Shown piece after piece: positions 7,081 to 15,741 of a DNA stretch of 31,574 nt. Under the pieces are notes generated by a model that saw only the letters and a program-made list of their open reading frames with translations, made no database searches and had not been told where the DNA came from. Every line of letters begins with the position of its first letter. Position 1 is the stretch's first letter. Source of the DNA: Bacillota bacterium (lineage in GTDB: Bacteria > Bacillota > Clostridia > Christensenellales > SZUA-584); assembly GCA_023415795.1 (NCBI GenBank), contig JAEZJG010000018.1:1-31574 (forward strand), in the 5' to 3' direction. Made by a program: the position numbers and the translations under genes.

Positions 7081-7878
7081 ATGAACAAGCTGATGAGCCT
7101 GCAAGAAGCAGTGCAAATGATTCCGGATGACACGGTGGTCGGTTTAGGAGGCAACACGCTGAACCGGGCTCCGATGACCGCAGTGTTTGAAATGGTTCGG
7201 CAGAAAAAAAGATCACTCGCGCTTGTCAAAACGGCGGGCGCAATGGATATAGATGTGCTGTGTCTCGCGGGCTGCGTGAAAAGCGTGGACGCGGGTTTCG
7301 TCAGCTACGAGAGCGAATATTCGCTGGCGCAGCACTACCGCAAGAGCGTGCAAAAGGGCTTGGTGAAGGCCAACGAGCACGCGTGCTACACGGTGATTTC
7401 GGCGCTGAGAGCCGCAGCCTACGGCATACCCTTTATGCCGGTGCGCGGTCTCACCACAAGCGATCTCATCGATAAGAATGCTTACTTCAGGCGCGTGACC
7501 GATCCCTTCTCGGGCGATCCGGTAACGCTGGTATCGGCTATCAGTCCTCATTTTGCAATATTGCATGTCCATAAGGCGGATAAAGAGGGAAACGCGCTGA
7601 TATTGGGCCCCAAATTCGAAGACGTACTGTTCTCGCGGGCGGCCAAACAGGTGATTATCACAACCGAAGAGGTGGTGGACGAGTCTTTCTTTCGCGGCAG
7701 CGAAACGAAGGCGGACATCCCCGGCTTCCTCGTCAGCAGCGTGGTACATGTGCCGCGGGGCGCTGCGCCCTGTGCATGCCACGGCGTTTACGAACCCGAT
7801 CATGAATCTATTAAAAAGTTTTTATCTATAAAGAGCGCAAGCGAGCTGCCGGCATATCTGGAGGTGCGGCATGATTAG
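7081..7878 (+). CDS. CoA-transferase-like subunit A (GctA family)
   Basis: The protein has 265 residues and the fold pattern of class I CoA-transferase alpha subunits. VVGLGGNTLNRAP near residues 20-32 corresponds to the usual glycine-rich segment. The later IKADKEGNAL-type turn is present here as VHKADKEGNALILG. ATG 7081 is chosen because GTGAGG overlaps the upstream stop at 7070-7072. An in-frame ATG at 7033 would sit inside the preceding gene. It overlaps subunit B by 8 bp, so translation is probably coupled. The family moves CoA between acyl groups (glutaconate, acetate, butyrate), but some relatives are hydrolases, and the partner subunit here looks non-standard. Confidence 0.82.
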   Translation: MNKLMSLQEAVQMIPDDTVVGLGGNTLNRAPMTAVFEMVRQKKRSLALVKTAGAMDIDVLCLAGCVKSVDAGFVSYESEYSLAQHYRKSVQKGLVKANEHACYTVISALRAAAYGIPFMPVRGLTTSDLIDKNAYFRRVTDPFSGDPVTLVSAISPHFAILHVHKADKEGNALILGPKFEDVLFSRAAKQVIITTEEVVDESFFRGSETKADIPGFLVSSVVHVPRGAAPCACHGVYEPDHESIKKFLSIKSASELPAYLEVRHD

Positions 7879-8587
7879 AGCTTGTGACATCATGGTGTGC
7901 GCTATGGCGCGTATAATCAATGACGGCGACAGGGTGTTCCACGGGGTATCCTCCCACATGCCGATGATCGCCACGCTGCTGGCTAAGGCGACGCACGCGC
8001 CCGGTGCGGTTCATCTGAACATTCCGGGCGGGGTCGATCCCAAAACGCCGAGACTGGAGACATTTACTAGCGCGGGAAGCGGTCTGTACGACACGGCTGC
8101 GGCAAGCTTCCCCCTCATGGAGGTGTTTGATTTGTCCATGAGAGGCGGTCTGGACGTCGCGTTCTTAAGCGGCGTGCAGTTTGACAACGTGGGAACGGTT
8201 AACGCGTCGGTAATCGGCGACTACCATGCGCCCAAGGTCAGGCTGCCGGGCGGAGCGGGAAGCGCCGTACTGATTCCCACCGCCAAGCGCGCGATAATCT
8301 GGCGCACCAAGCACGACATACGAACCTTTGTGCAAAATGTCGACTTTATGACGGCACGGGGCAATGTGAGAGCCATCGTAACACCGCTGTGCGTGTTCAC
8401 GATGCACGACGGGGAATTGATTCTGGACAGCGTCCACCCCACCTCAACGATTGACGAGGTGGCGCAAAACACCGGATTTCCAATCAGGTATATCGAGGTG
8501 AAAACCACACCTGCGCCTACCGATGAGGAACTTCGGCTGCTGGAGGCAATCGACCCCCAAGACCTGCGGAACATTGAGTTCCGTTAA
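7871..8587 (+). CDS. CoA-transferase-like subunit B (GctB family), expected catalytic Glu absent
   Basis: The protein has 238 residues and resembles GctB-type beta subunits: ATHAPGAVHL near residues 40-49, FDLSMRGGLDVAFLSGVQ, then GDYHAPKVRLPGGAGS. In true transferases the strand after the THAP segment ends in an E-S-G or S-E-N-G motif, whose Glu carries the acyl-enzyme intermediate. Here the same place reads NIPGGVDP (50-57), with Pro52 where Glu is expected. It may be a CoA-transferase-fold hydrolase, as reported for IpdAB-type proteins, or a transferase using another residue. The alignment was done by eye. Confidence 0.8.
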   Translation: MIRACDIMVCAMARIINDGDRVFHGVSSHMPMIATLLAKATHAPGAVHLNIPGGVDPKTPRLETFTSAGSGLYDTAAASFPLMEVFDLSMRGGLDVAFLSGVQFDNVGTVNASVIGDYHAPKVRLPGGAGSAVLIPTAKRAIIWRTKHDIRTFVQNVDFMTARGNVRAIVTPLCVFTMHDGELILDSVHPTSTIDEVAQNTGFPIRYIEVKTTPAPTDEELRLLEAIDPQDLRNIEFR

Positions 8588-8641
8588 TAATGCGCGAGCA
8601 TCACGGGAGTGCTCAATATAAATAAGTATGGAGGAAATTAC

Positions 8642-9835
8642 ATGAAAAAGCTTTTCTATGTCGTGATTGCCGTTGCGATGCTGGTCACAATGGCAGCCTG
8701 CGGCACAACAGCTCCGGCTGCGTCTTCCGCGCCTTCCGCTCCGGCTGCAGATCCTGCTGCTGAAGAGCCCGCTGCACCGGCTGGTGACAGTGATGCTGTT
8801 GCTGCGCTGCTGAAGCAGTACATGCCCGATCAGATGGCTGACGGTCAGATCAAGGTTGCTGTTATTCGTAACCTGGCTGCCGGTGACCACACTCAGCAGT
8901 TCCTTGAAGGCTGCACGTCTGAAGGCCAGGCGCTGGGCTTCGTCGTTGACACCTATGTGACGGACGGCGACAATGCTAAGTGCCAGGAGACGATCGCTCA
9001 GGTCATCCAGAAGGATTATGACGGCATCATCCTGTCTCACGGCGAAGCCGGCTACACCTATGATTCCCTGCTTCCCGCTGTGGAAAAAGGCATGAAGGTC
9101 GTCACGTTTGACTCGGTTCCCTACAAGGGCGGCGATGTCAACAACGAAATTCTTGAAGGCTGCACCAGCACCGCTCAGGAAGATGCGAAGCTTGCGGAAC
9201 TGTCCCTTGGCTCCATCGTCAGCAACTTTGACGAAGCCAAACAGCCCATCAAGGTTATTCGTGCATGGATGGGACCTGGAATCCCGCCGCTGGATCGCCG
9301 TCAGGCTATCTATGACAAGTTCGTTGCAGAAGGCAAAATCGAAGAAGTAGCCCTTGTTGGCCCGGTCGATTTCTCCAACGCACGCGGCGGCACACAGGAT
9401 GCTCTTGCAGCGATTCTGCCGAAGTTCCCCGAAGGCACGGTTGATGCTATCTGGGGTTCCTACGACGAGTTGGCAAAGGGCTGCCTACAGGCGCTCAACG
9501 ATGCCGGCAGAACCGACATCAAGATCATGTCCATCGACATCTCCAACGACGACATCAACCTGATGCTGCAGAACCCCAATGTGTGGGTTTCCACAGCGGC
9601 TGTTGATCCTAAGCTGATCGGTATCGCTGATATGCGTTTGCTGGCTGCGAAGTTCGCTGGCGAAGAGACACCTGACACCTACAACCTCGACGCTCAGGGC
9701 GTGAACACCACTCAGCTGGATTCTTCTATCAACATGACCAACATCGTGTCTGTGGTTGATGGCTGGGGCCAGGAAAAAGGCGTGTTCGACAGCTATGCTT
9801 GGATGGCTGAAATCAAAGCAGCTGTTAAGGGCTGA
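8642..9835 (+). CDS. ABC transporter sugar-binding lipoprotein (RbsB-like)
   Basis: The protein has 397 residues. A lipoprotein signal peptide (MKKLFYVV..., lipobox TMAAC with Cys20) is followed by an Ala/Pro/Ser-rich tether to about residue 55 and then a periplasmic-binding-protein type I fold (IKVAVIRNLAAGDHTQQF). ATG 8642 is preceded by GGAGG; an in-frame start at 8609 would bury the signal peptide. It is the first gene of a complete ribose-type ABC set and presumably binds the sugar that feeds mtnK. Codon use is more biased than in its neighbours (many gct, gtt, ggc), consistent with high expression. The ligand is inferred from context. Confidence 0.92.
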   Translation: MKKLFYVVIAVAMLVTMAACGTTAPAASSAPSAPAADPAAEEPAAPAGDSDAVAALLKQYMPDQMADGQIKVAVIRNLAAGDHTQQFLEGCTSEGQALGFVVDTYVTDGDNAKCQETIAQVIQKDYDGIILSHGEAGYTYDSLLPAVEKGMKVVTFDSVPYKGGDVNNEILEGCTSTAQEDAKLAELSLGSIVSNFDEAKQPIKVIRAWMGPGIPPLDRRQAIYDKFVAEGKIEEVALVGPVDFSNARGGTQDALAAILPKFPEGTVDAIWGSYDELAKGCLQALNDAGRTDIKIMSIDISNDDINLMLQNPNVWVSTAAVDPKLIGIADMRLLAAKFAGEETPDTYNLDAQGVNTTQLDSSINMTNIVSVVDGWGQEKGVFDSYAWMAEIKAAVKG

Positions 9836-9864
9836 TTTCCACACTAAAATAGCATGACGTTTGT

Positions 9865-9891
9865 CTCCCCTCCGGCCAGCCCGGGGGGGAG
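9865..9891 (+). other. Strong intercistronic hairpin after the binding-protein gene
   Basis: An 11-bp stem (9865-9875 with 9881-9891, one T-G pair) closes a CCAGC loop and is not followed by a T-run. Such hairpins after binding-protein genes commonly protect the upstream mRNA from 3' exonucleases. Here it could keep binding protein above ATPase and permease levels. Nothing else is evident in 9836-9977. Confidence 0.65.
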
Positions 9892-9977
9892 GCAACACAA
9901 TGTGAACTTGGCTTTGGTCACTTCCGTGATTTAAATTTGCAGGGCTATCAGATATTGATATGGGCAGGTGAAATGGA

Positions 9978-11498
9978 ATGAAAGCAGCGAACTCAAAGCT
10001 CACAATGCGAGATATATCTATCGAGTTCCCCGGCGTCAAGGCGCTTTCCGGTGTGGATTTTGAATTGGAAAGCGGTCAGATTCGCGCGCTTATCGGTGCT
10101 AACGGCGCTGGAAAATCCACGCTGATGAAGGTTTTGTCGGGCGTTAACACACATTATAGCGGCAAGGTGTTCATTGACGGTGAGGAATGCGAAATCCGTT
10201 CGCCCAAGGCGGCAAAGAACTATGGTATAGAGATCGTTTATCAAGAGGTCGACGTGGCTCTGGTGCCTTACCTGACGGTAGGGGAAAACATCATGCTCAA
10301 TTCGTTGGCCAACAGGATGGAAAAGAAGCAGCTTGTTAAATGGAGCGATATCAGAAAGACGGCAAAGCAGGCATTGAGCCGGCTGGGCATGAATATCGAT
10401 GTCAGAAAGCTGGTCTCGGAGCTGTCGCTCGCGGAAAAGCAAATGGTGCTGATCGCACGCGCAGTGGTGGAGCAATGCAAGTTCCTGATACTGGACGAAC
10501 CCACAGCTCCTTTATCCAACACAGAAACTGAGAATTTCTTTAAAATCGTACGCAATCTGGCTCAGACAGAAAACGTGGGCGTTGTGTTTATCTCGCACCG
10601 GTTGGCTGAGCTGTTTGAAATTTGCGAGCATATCACCATCATGAAGGACGGTACCGTGGTGAAGGATATGCCGATCACACAAGAGCTCACGATCAATCAG
10701 ATCGTAGAGTATATGCTGGGGCGTAAGTTTGATGATAACTACCCCAAAAAGGCCGTTGAAATTGGAGATGTATTGCTGGATGTACAAGCGCTGACAGAGC
10801 GTGACAACAAGGTTTCAAACATCAACCTCACTGTAAAGAAGGGTGAGATCGTCGGCGTGGCCGGGCTGGTGGGCGCGGGAAAGACGGAGCTATGCAAAAC
10901 TCTTTTCGGCGCTTACCGTTCGAGCTCGGGTAACATCTACCTGAACGGCAAGAAGATTAACCCCAAGAACCCCACACAAGCGGTTCAAAGAGGTCTCGCA
11001 CTGGTGCCGGAAGAGCGGCGCAAGGAGGGTGTGCTGGTGACAGACCCGCTGTACGCGAACATCACCATTTCCTCGCTGGGCAAGTTCCTAACCAAGATTC
11101 GGTTTGTGAGCAAAAGCAGACAGCGTTCAGCGGCCCGAACCAAGATATCCGAGCTTGGCATCAGAACGCCGTCCGAAAACCAGACTGTGGCGCTGCTGTC
11201 GGGCGGTAACCAGCAAAAGGTGGTTGTCGGCAAATGGCTGGTCAGCGATTCCGAGATATACATCTTCGACGAGCCCACAAAGGGCGTGGATGTAGGCGCG
11301 AAGCGCGATATATTTCAACTCATTGAAGGGCTAGCCGCACAGGGCAAGGGCGTTATATATGCCTCCTGCGAATTCTCCGAGATACTTGCCATCGCCGATC
11401 GCGTATACGTAATGTTCGACGGCGAAATTGTTAAGGAAACGCAAATTAAGGATACTCACGAAAAAGAATTATTATATTACTCGACGGGAGGTCGGTAA
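9978..11498 (+). CDS. Sugar ABC transporter ATP-binding protein (RbsA-like, two domains)
   Basis: The 506 residues match the family length. Domain 1 has Walker A GANGAGKST (40-48), a degenerate signature LSLAEKQMV near 149 and Walker B LILDEPT near 170. Domain 2 has GLVGAGKTE near 295, signature LSGGNQQKV near 406 and FDEPTKGVDVG near 428. The poor first signature beside a good second one is usual for RbsA/MglA proteins. ATG 9978 follows AGGTG at 9966-9970. It energises uptake through the permease beginning 2 bp after its stop. Confidence 0.94.
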   Translation: MKAANSKLTMRDISIEFPGVKALSGVDFELESGQIRALIGANGAGKSTLMKVLSGVNTHYSGKVFIDGEECEIRSPKAAKNYGIEIVYQEVDVALVPYLTVGENIMLNSLANRMEKKQLVKWSDIRKTAKQALSRLGMNIDVRKLVSELSLAEKQMVLIARAVVEQCKFLILDEPTAPLSNTETENFFKIVRNLAQTENVGVVFISHRLAELFEICEHITIMKDGTVVKDMPITQELTINQIVEYMLGRKFDDNYPKKAVEIGDVLLDVQALTERDNKVSNINLTVKKGEIVGVAGLVGAGKTELCKTLFGAYRSSSGNIYLNGKKINPKNPTQAVQRGLALVPEERRKEGVLVTDPLYANITISSLGKFLTKIRFVSKSRQRSAARTKISELGIRTPSENQTVALLSGGNQQKVVVGKWLVSDSEIYIFDEPTKGVDVGAKRDIFQLIEGLAAQGKGVIYASCEFSEILAIADRVYVMFDGEIVKETQIKDTHEKELLYYSTGGR

Positions 11499-11499
11499 C

Positions 11500-12495
11500 A
11501 TGAAAGCTGCAAATACCATGAAAAAGTATACGGTGATGGACTTTATTACAAAGTGGGGAACATTGCTGACCATTGCTGTGATGCTTATTGTGTTCTCGTT
11601 CACAATGCCGACATTCAGGACAGGTGCCAACATGATCACGATCATTCGTGCTGTGTGCATCGTGACCGTCATCGCCACGGGCATGACGATATCGCTGACT
11701 GTCAACGGTCTCGATCTTTCTGTCGGTTCCACAGCAACGTTTGCAAATACCGTTTGCATGACATTCTTCGTATGGTATTCGCTCGGCACCAGCACCGGAG
11801 GCATGCTGCTGTCCGTGCTGATGACGATATTGATCTGCACGGTGATCGCGGGTATCAACGCGCTGCTCATCGTTAAGCTGAAGATACCTGATATGCTGGC
11901 AACGCTGTCCACGATGTTCATGTTCGAGGGCGTGGCGATGACGTATGCGGGCGGCGGTGCGATCAACGAGAATATGATGCGTCCCGATGGCACCACCGCC
12001 ACAGGCAAGGTTCCGCTGCTGCTCAGAGAGGTTGGTAAAGAGCCTTGGATTATCATCGTGATGCTGGTGCTGGTGTTTGTGGTGTTCTTGTTCCTGACTT
12101 ACACCAAGCATGGACGGTATATGTATGCTGTGGGTGGTAACCCCGAAGCAGCGCGTCTCTCAGGTATCAACGTCAACAAGTACCGTGCGCTGGCTTACCT
12201 GATGTCGACGATTCTCGCTTCCATCGGCGGCATACTGATCGGCGCGCGCGTGGGCAACGCACAGATCAACTCGGGTGCGACCTATTTGATGGGTTCCGTC
12301 GCGGCGGCGCATATCGGTATGTCGGTGGCGGGCGCGGGCAAGCCAAACGCCTTGGGAACGCTTGCCGGTGCTATACTGATCGGCGTTTTGGAGAACGGAC
12401 TCATCATGGCGTCTGTGCCGTATTACGCGGTCAACATCTTCAAGGGCGCTGTGCTGGCGATCGCTCTGGCGCTGAACTATGCCCGTAAAAAATAA
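11500..12495 (+). CDS. Sugar ABC transporter permease (RbsC-like)
   Basis: This 331-residue polytopic membrane protein of the BPD_transp_2/RbsC family has about eight to ten hydrophobic segments. Characteristic segments are GLDLSVGS, the cytoplasmic GRYMYAVGGNPEAARLSGI coupling region, and a C-terminal GNAQINSGATYLMGS segment. ATG 11500 is set by GGGAGG at 11486-11491; an in-frame start at 11428 would lie inside the ATPase gene. It would form the channel for the pentose bound by the lipoprotein at 8642. A single permease gene implies a homodimer. Confidence 0.93.
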   Translation: MKAANTMKKYTVMDFITKWGTLLTIAVMLIVFSFTMPTFRTGANMITIIRAVCIVTVIATGMTISLTVNGLDLSVGSTATFANTVCMTFFVWYSLGTSTGGMLLSVLMTILICTVIAGINALLIVKLKIPDMLATLSTMFMFEGVAMTYAGGGAINENMMRPDGTTATGKVPLLLREVGKEPWIIIVMLVLVFVVFLFLTYTKHGRYMYAVGGNPEAARLSGINVNKYRALAYLMSTILASIGGILIGARVGNAQINSGATYLMGSVAAAHIGMSVAGAGKPNALGTLAGAILIGVLENGLIMASVPYYAVNIFKGAVLAIALALNYARKK

Positions 12496-12513
12496 CTTGT
12501 GAGGTAATGCAAC

Positions 12514-13725
12514 ATGTCACGTTTTGACAACTATTTTTTGATGAAGGAACCAGACGTCATTGAATATGTCAAGGAAAAGCTGGACTTCTTTGACACCGAT
12601 GCCAAACTCGCAGTTAAAGAGATCGGCGACGGCAACCTCAATTACGTGTTCCGCGTGATAGAAGAGGGCACAGACAAATCTGTGATCGTGAAGCAGGCAG
12701 GAGAATCGCTGCGCATCTCTGCGGAGATGAAGGTGTCCACCGACAGAAATCGCATTGAATCCGAGATACTGCAGATTCAGGATCAGTACGCGCCGGGCTT
12801 GGTGCCTAAGATATACAAATATGATACGGTGATGTGCGCCTGTGCCATGGAAGACCTTTCGGATCATGAGCTGATGCGCTATGCGCTGATGAAGCATAAG
12901 ACGTTCCCGCGCTTCGCGGACGATGTATCCACGTATCTTGTTAACACGCTGCTCAAAACCTCGGATGTGGTGATGGAGCACAAGGCAAAGAAAGCGCTGG
13001 TCAAAAGCTTTATTAATCCGGAGCTATGCGAAATCAGCGAAGATCTCGTGCTGACGGAGCCGTATAACGATGTCAACAAGCGCAACCTCGTGTTTGAGAA
13101 TAACGCTGCCTTCGTGAAGGAGCAGCTCTATGATGACAAAGCGCTGCACCTTGAGGTAGCGAAGATTAAGTTTGAATTCATGAATAACGCACAGTCGCTG
13201 ATTCATGGCGATCTGCATACCGGCTCTATCTTCGTCAAGCCGGACAGCACGCGCGTTTTCGACCCGGAGTTCGCTTTCTTTGGACCCATGGGTTACGACA
13301 TCGGCAACGTGATGGCAAACCTGTTCTTTGCCTGGGATAACGGCAACGCGGCTGGTGCCACGGCATTCTGCGACTGGGTGCTGGAGGCTGCTGCGGACGT
13401 GATCGATCTGTTCATCGCAAAGTTCAATAAGAGCTTCGACGAATGCGCGACAGACGTTATGTCTAAAACAGATGGGTTTAAGGCCTATTACCTTGACAGC
13501 ATATTGGCTGACACCGCTGCTTATACCGGCACGGAGCTAATCCGCCGGACGGTGGGCATGGCTCAGGTCAAGGATGTCACCACAATCGCGGATGCCGACG
13601 CAAGAGCCTATGCCGAGCGCGTGAACATACTGTGCGGCAAGGATTGCATCATGCACCGCAAGGCGTTTAAAACGGGAGCTGACTTCGTGAAGGCACTGAA
13701 GCGGGCTGCCGAGGCTGCTAACTAA
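12514..13725 (+). CDS. mtnK: S-methyl-5-thioribose kinase family protein (or 5-deoxyribose kinase)
   Basis: The 403 residues match MtnK in length. Features are the nucleotide loop GDGNLNYVFRV (38-48), the catalytic segment HGDLHTGSI (231-239) and the metal-binding DPEFAFFGPMGYDIGN (250-265), all diagnostic of the family. It transfers phosphate from ATP to the anomeric hydroxyl of 5-methylthioribose. Close relatives in 5-deoxyribose disposal act on 5-deoxyribose. It sits between the ABC transporter and mtnA, and no MTA nucleosidase is seen, so free imported sugar is the likely substrate. No encapsulation peptide is visible, so it is probably cytosolic. I cannot tell the two substrates apart by eye. 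Confidence 0.93.
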   Translation: MSRFDNYFLMKEPDVIEYVKEKLDFFDTDAKLAVKEIGDGNLNYVFRVIEEGTDKSVIVKQAGESLRISAEMKVSTDRNRIESEILQIQDQYAPGLVPKIYKYDTVMCACAMEDLSDHELMRYALMKHKTFPRFADDVSTYLVNTLLKTSDVVMEHKAKKALVKSFINPELCEISEDLVLTEPYNDVNKRNLVFENNAAFVKEQLYDDKALHLEVAKIKFEFMNNAQSLIHGDLHTGSIFVKPDSTRVFDPEFAFFGPMGYDIGNVMANLFFAWDNGNAAGATAFCDWVLEAAADVIDLFIAKFNKSFDECATDVMSKTDGFKAYYLDSILADTAAYTGTELIRRTVGMAQVKDVTTIADADARAYAERVNILCGKDCIMHRKAFKTGADFVKALKRAAEAAN

Positions 13726-13738
13726 TCAGGAGGAAACC

Positions 13739-14821
13739 ATGTCAGATAACATCATGAACTATGAGACGGTCACGTTGAACGAGGAGAAGGGCGCACTGGA
13801 TATCATCGACCAGACGCAGCTCCCTAACTTTGTTGAAATACTGTCTTTGACGGACATCAAGGATATTTGGGACGCAATCTATCTGCTCAAGGTGCGCGGC
13901 GCGCCCGCCATCGGTGTGGCGGCGGCCATCGGTATCTACATCGTCGCCAACCGTATTGAAGCGGCAGACTACGACGCGTTCTACGCGGAATTCAAAAAGG
14001 CGAAGGATTATCTTGCGTCCTCGCGCCCGACTGCGGTCAATCTGTTTTGGGCGCTGAACCGGATGGAGCAGGTGGTGCTGGACAACACGGATAAATCTGT
14101 GGCTGAGCTCAAGCAGCTGCTGCACGACGAAGCGGTGGAAATCAAGGAAGAAGACATCTGGGTGTGCAAGACCATCGGCGAGTACGGTCTGTCTCTGATA
14201 GAGGACGGCTACGGCATATTGACGCACTGCAACGCCGGACAGCTCGCGACCGCCAAGTATGGCACGGCGCTTGCGCCCATCCATCTGGGGGCAGAGAAGG
14301 GCTACAAGTTCAAGGTGTTTACGGACGAGACGCGTCCGCTGCTGCAGGGCGCGCGTTTGAGCGCGTTTGAGCTGCACTCCAACGGCATCGACACCACCGT
14401 AATCTGCGACAATATGGCATCTCAGGTGATGAAGAACGGCTGGGTGCAGGCGATATTTGTGGGCTGCGACCGCGTGGCGGCCAACGGCGATGCCTGCAAC
14501 AAGATCGGTACGTCGGGCGTGGCGATACTCGCCAAGTATTACGGCATTCCGTTCTATGTGTGCGCCCCCACCTCCACCATCGATATGGAGACGGAGAAGG
14601 GTGAGGATATCACGATTGAGGAGCGCCCCGCAGAGGAAATCACCGAGATGTGGTATCAGAAGCGTATGGCGCCCGAGGGTGTGAAGGTGTATAATCCCGC
14701 CTTCGATTTTGCGGACAACGAGCTGATTACCGGTATTATTACGGAATACGGCATCGCGCGTCCGCCGTACAACCAGAGCCTGAAAGAGATATTTGAAAAA
14801 AAGAAAAACGCTAGCAAATAG
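13739..14821 (+). CDS. mtnA: S-methyl-5-thioribose-1-phosphate isomerase family protein
   Basis: The 360 residues match the eIF2B-alpha-like MtnA family. It shows RGAPAIG (53-59), RPTAVNL, catalytic Cys164 in THCNAGQLAT and catalytic Asp244 in VGCDRVAANGD. It converts the aldose 1-phosphate from MtnK to the 1-phospho-ketose, the substrate for the class II aldolase. AGGAGG at 13728-13733 fixes the start. None of the remaining methionine-salvage genes (mtnB, C/W, D/X) is visible, so the ketose is probably cleaved rather than recycled to methionine. A 5-deoxyribose-1-phosphate isomerase is equally compatible. Confidence 0.94.
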   Translation: MSDNIMNYETVTLNEEKGALDIIDQTQLPNFVEILSLTDIKDIWDAIYLLKVRGAPAIGVAAAIGIYIVANRIEAADYDAFYAEFKKAKDYLASSRPTAVNLFWALNRMEQVVLDNTDKSVAELKQLLHDEAVEIKEEDIWVCKTIGEYGLSLIEDGYGILTHCNAGQLATAKYGTALAPIHLGAEKGYKFKVFTDETRPLLQGARLSAFELHSNGIDTTVICDNMASQVMKNGWVQAIFVGCDRVAANGDACNKIGTSGVAILAKYYGIPFYVCAPTSTIDMETEKGEDITIEERPAEEITEMWYQKRMAPEGVKVYNPAFDFADNELITGIITEYGIARPPYNQSLKEIFEKKKNASK

Positions 14822-14829
14822 ACAATGTA

Positions 14830-14871
14830 CCGTCGCGCCCGACAGTTTTCCTCCTGAATCGGGCGTGACGG
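14830..14871 (+). other. Intercistronic hairpin between mtnA and pduL
   Basis: CCGTCGCGCCCGA (14830-14842) pairs along 13 bp with 14859-14871 (one G-T pair) around a 16-nt loop. No T-run follows. It splits the uptake/phosphorylation segment from the enzymatic core and shell segment, and may be an mRNA processing or stability element. Confidence 0.65.
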
Positions 14872-14886
14872 CACACAGAGGATGAT

Positions 14887-15723
14887 ATGGACGAAAGAGC
14901 CTTAAGGATAACGGTGGAACGCATTGTGCTGACGGAGCTGGCGAAAGGCGGCGAGCTGATCGTGCCGGTGAACTCTTCGAACAGGCATATCCACCTGAGC
15001 CAGAAGGATGTGGATCAGCTGTTTGGAGCGGGCTACCAGCTGAAAAAGCTGCGCGATTTGGCGCAGCCGGGGCAGTATGCCTGTGAGGAGCGCGTGACGC
15101 TGGAGACGCCTAAGGGCAAGCTGACGCTGCGCGTGGTCGGGCCGGTGCGCAAGGAAACTCAGGTAGAGCTTTCCGTCACCGAAATAGTCAAGCTTGGTCT
15201 GCCGCCCATGGTGCGAATGTCGGGTGATTCGGCGGGAACGCCGGGCGGTATCATCACCAACGGCGACCGCCGGGTAACGCTGGAGCGTGGCGTGACAGTT
15301 GCGGCGCGGCATCTGCATATGACGGACGCGCAGGCACAGGCCTACGGCCTCAGCAACGGCGAGGTGGTTTCGCTGTTGGCACAGGGTATCCGCGAAACGG
15401 TGTTTGGCAATGTTATCGTTCGGTGCGGCGAGGGGCATGATCTGGAAGCGCACATCGATAAGGATGAGGCCAACGCGGCTATGCTGCAGGACGGCGCGCT
15501 GTGCAGGATCATTAAGCAGAACCAGACGCAGCCGCTTCAGTCTGCTGGCAGTGTTACGGCAACGGCAGCGAAGCCCGGCAAGGCGCAGCAGCGCAGGCTG
15601 ATTACCGAGGACGATGTAAAGGCAGCGCACGCTGAGGGACGCACCTCGGTGCCGCGTGGCGCGCAAGATATTGTCACACCGCTGGCCAAGGACGCGGCAT
15701 GGGAGCTGGGCATAGAGCTTTAA
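14887..15723 (+). CDS. pduL: Phosphate acyltransferase (PduL type) with C-terminal extension
   Basis: The protein has 278 residues, longer than the usual 210 or so. An N-terminal amphipathic helix (LRITVERIVLTELA, 6-19) looks like an encapsulation peptide. Two PduL beta-barrel repeats carry zinc-site histidines: His34 and His36 (RHIHLS), His142 and His144 (RHLHMT), and His189 in AHIDKDEANA. Residues from about 237 form an extra tail, RLITEDDV...IVTPLAKDAAWELGI, similar to a short motif I recall from several BMC enzymes. The reaction is acyl-CoA + Pi to acyl phosphate + CoA, recycling CoA inside the shell. ATG 14887 follows AGAGG. No acetate or propionate kinase is visible to use the acyl phosphate. 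Confidence 0.92.
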   Translation: MDERALRITVERIVLTELAKGGELIVPVNSSNRHIHLSQKDVDQLFGAGYQLKKLRDLAQPGQYACEERVTLETPKGKLTLRVVGPVRKETQVELSVTEIVKLGLPPMVRMSGDSAGTPGGIITNGDRRVTLERGVTVAARHLHMTDAQAQAYGLSNGEVVSLLAQGIRETVFGNVIVRCGEGHDLEAHIDKDEANAAMLQDGALCRIIKQNQTQPLQSAGSVTATAAKPGKAQQRRLITEDDVKAAHAEGRTSVPRGAQDIVTPLAKDAAWELGIEL

Positions 15724-15741
15724 GCGAAGCGAGGAGAAGGT

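Noticed and set aside
5789..7216. 475-residue open frame on the minus strand
   Set aside because: It lies opposite the flavoprotein gene, is rich in Arg, His and Cys without a recognisable family, and lacks a ribosome binding site. The plus-strand frame has clear FAD and NAD motifs.
9836..9977. Terminator after the binding-protein gene
   Set aside because: The hairpin at 9865-9891 is strong but no T-run follows, and the ATPase gene continues in the same direction, so it is called an intercistronic hairpin.
12514..14821. Complete methionine salvage pathway
   Set aside because: Only kinase and isomerase are present. Dehydratase, enolase/phosphatase and dioxygenase genes are not visible, and an aldolase leads the operon.
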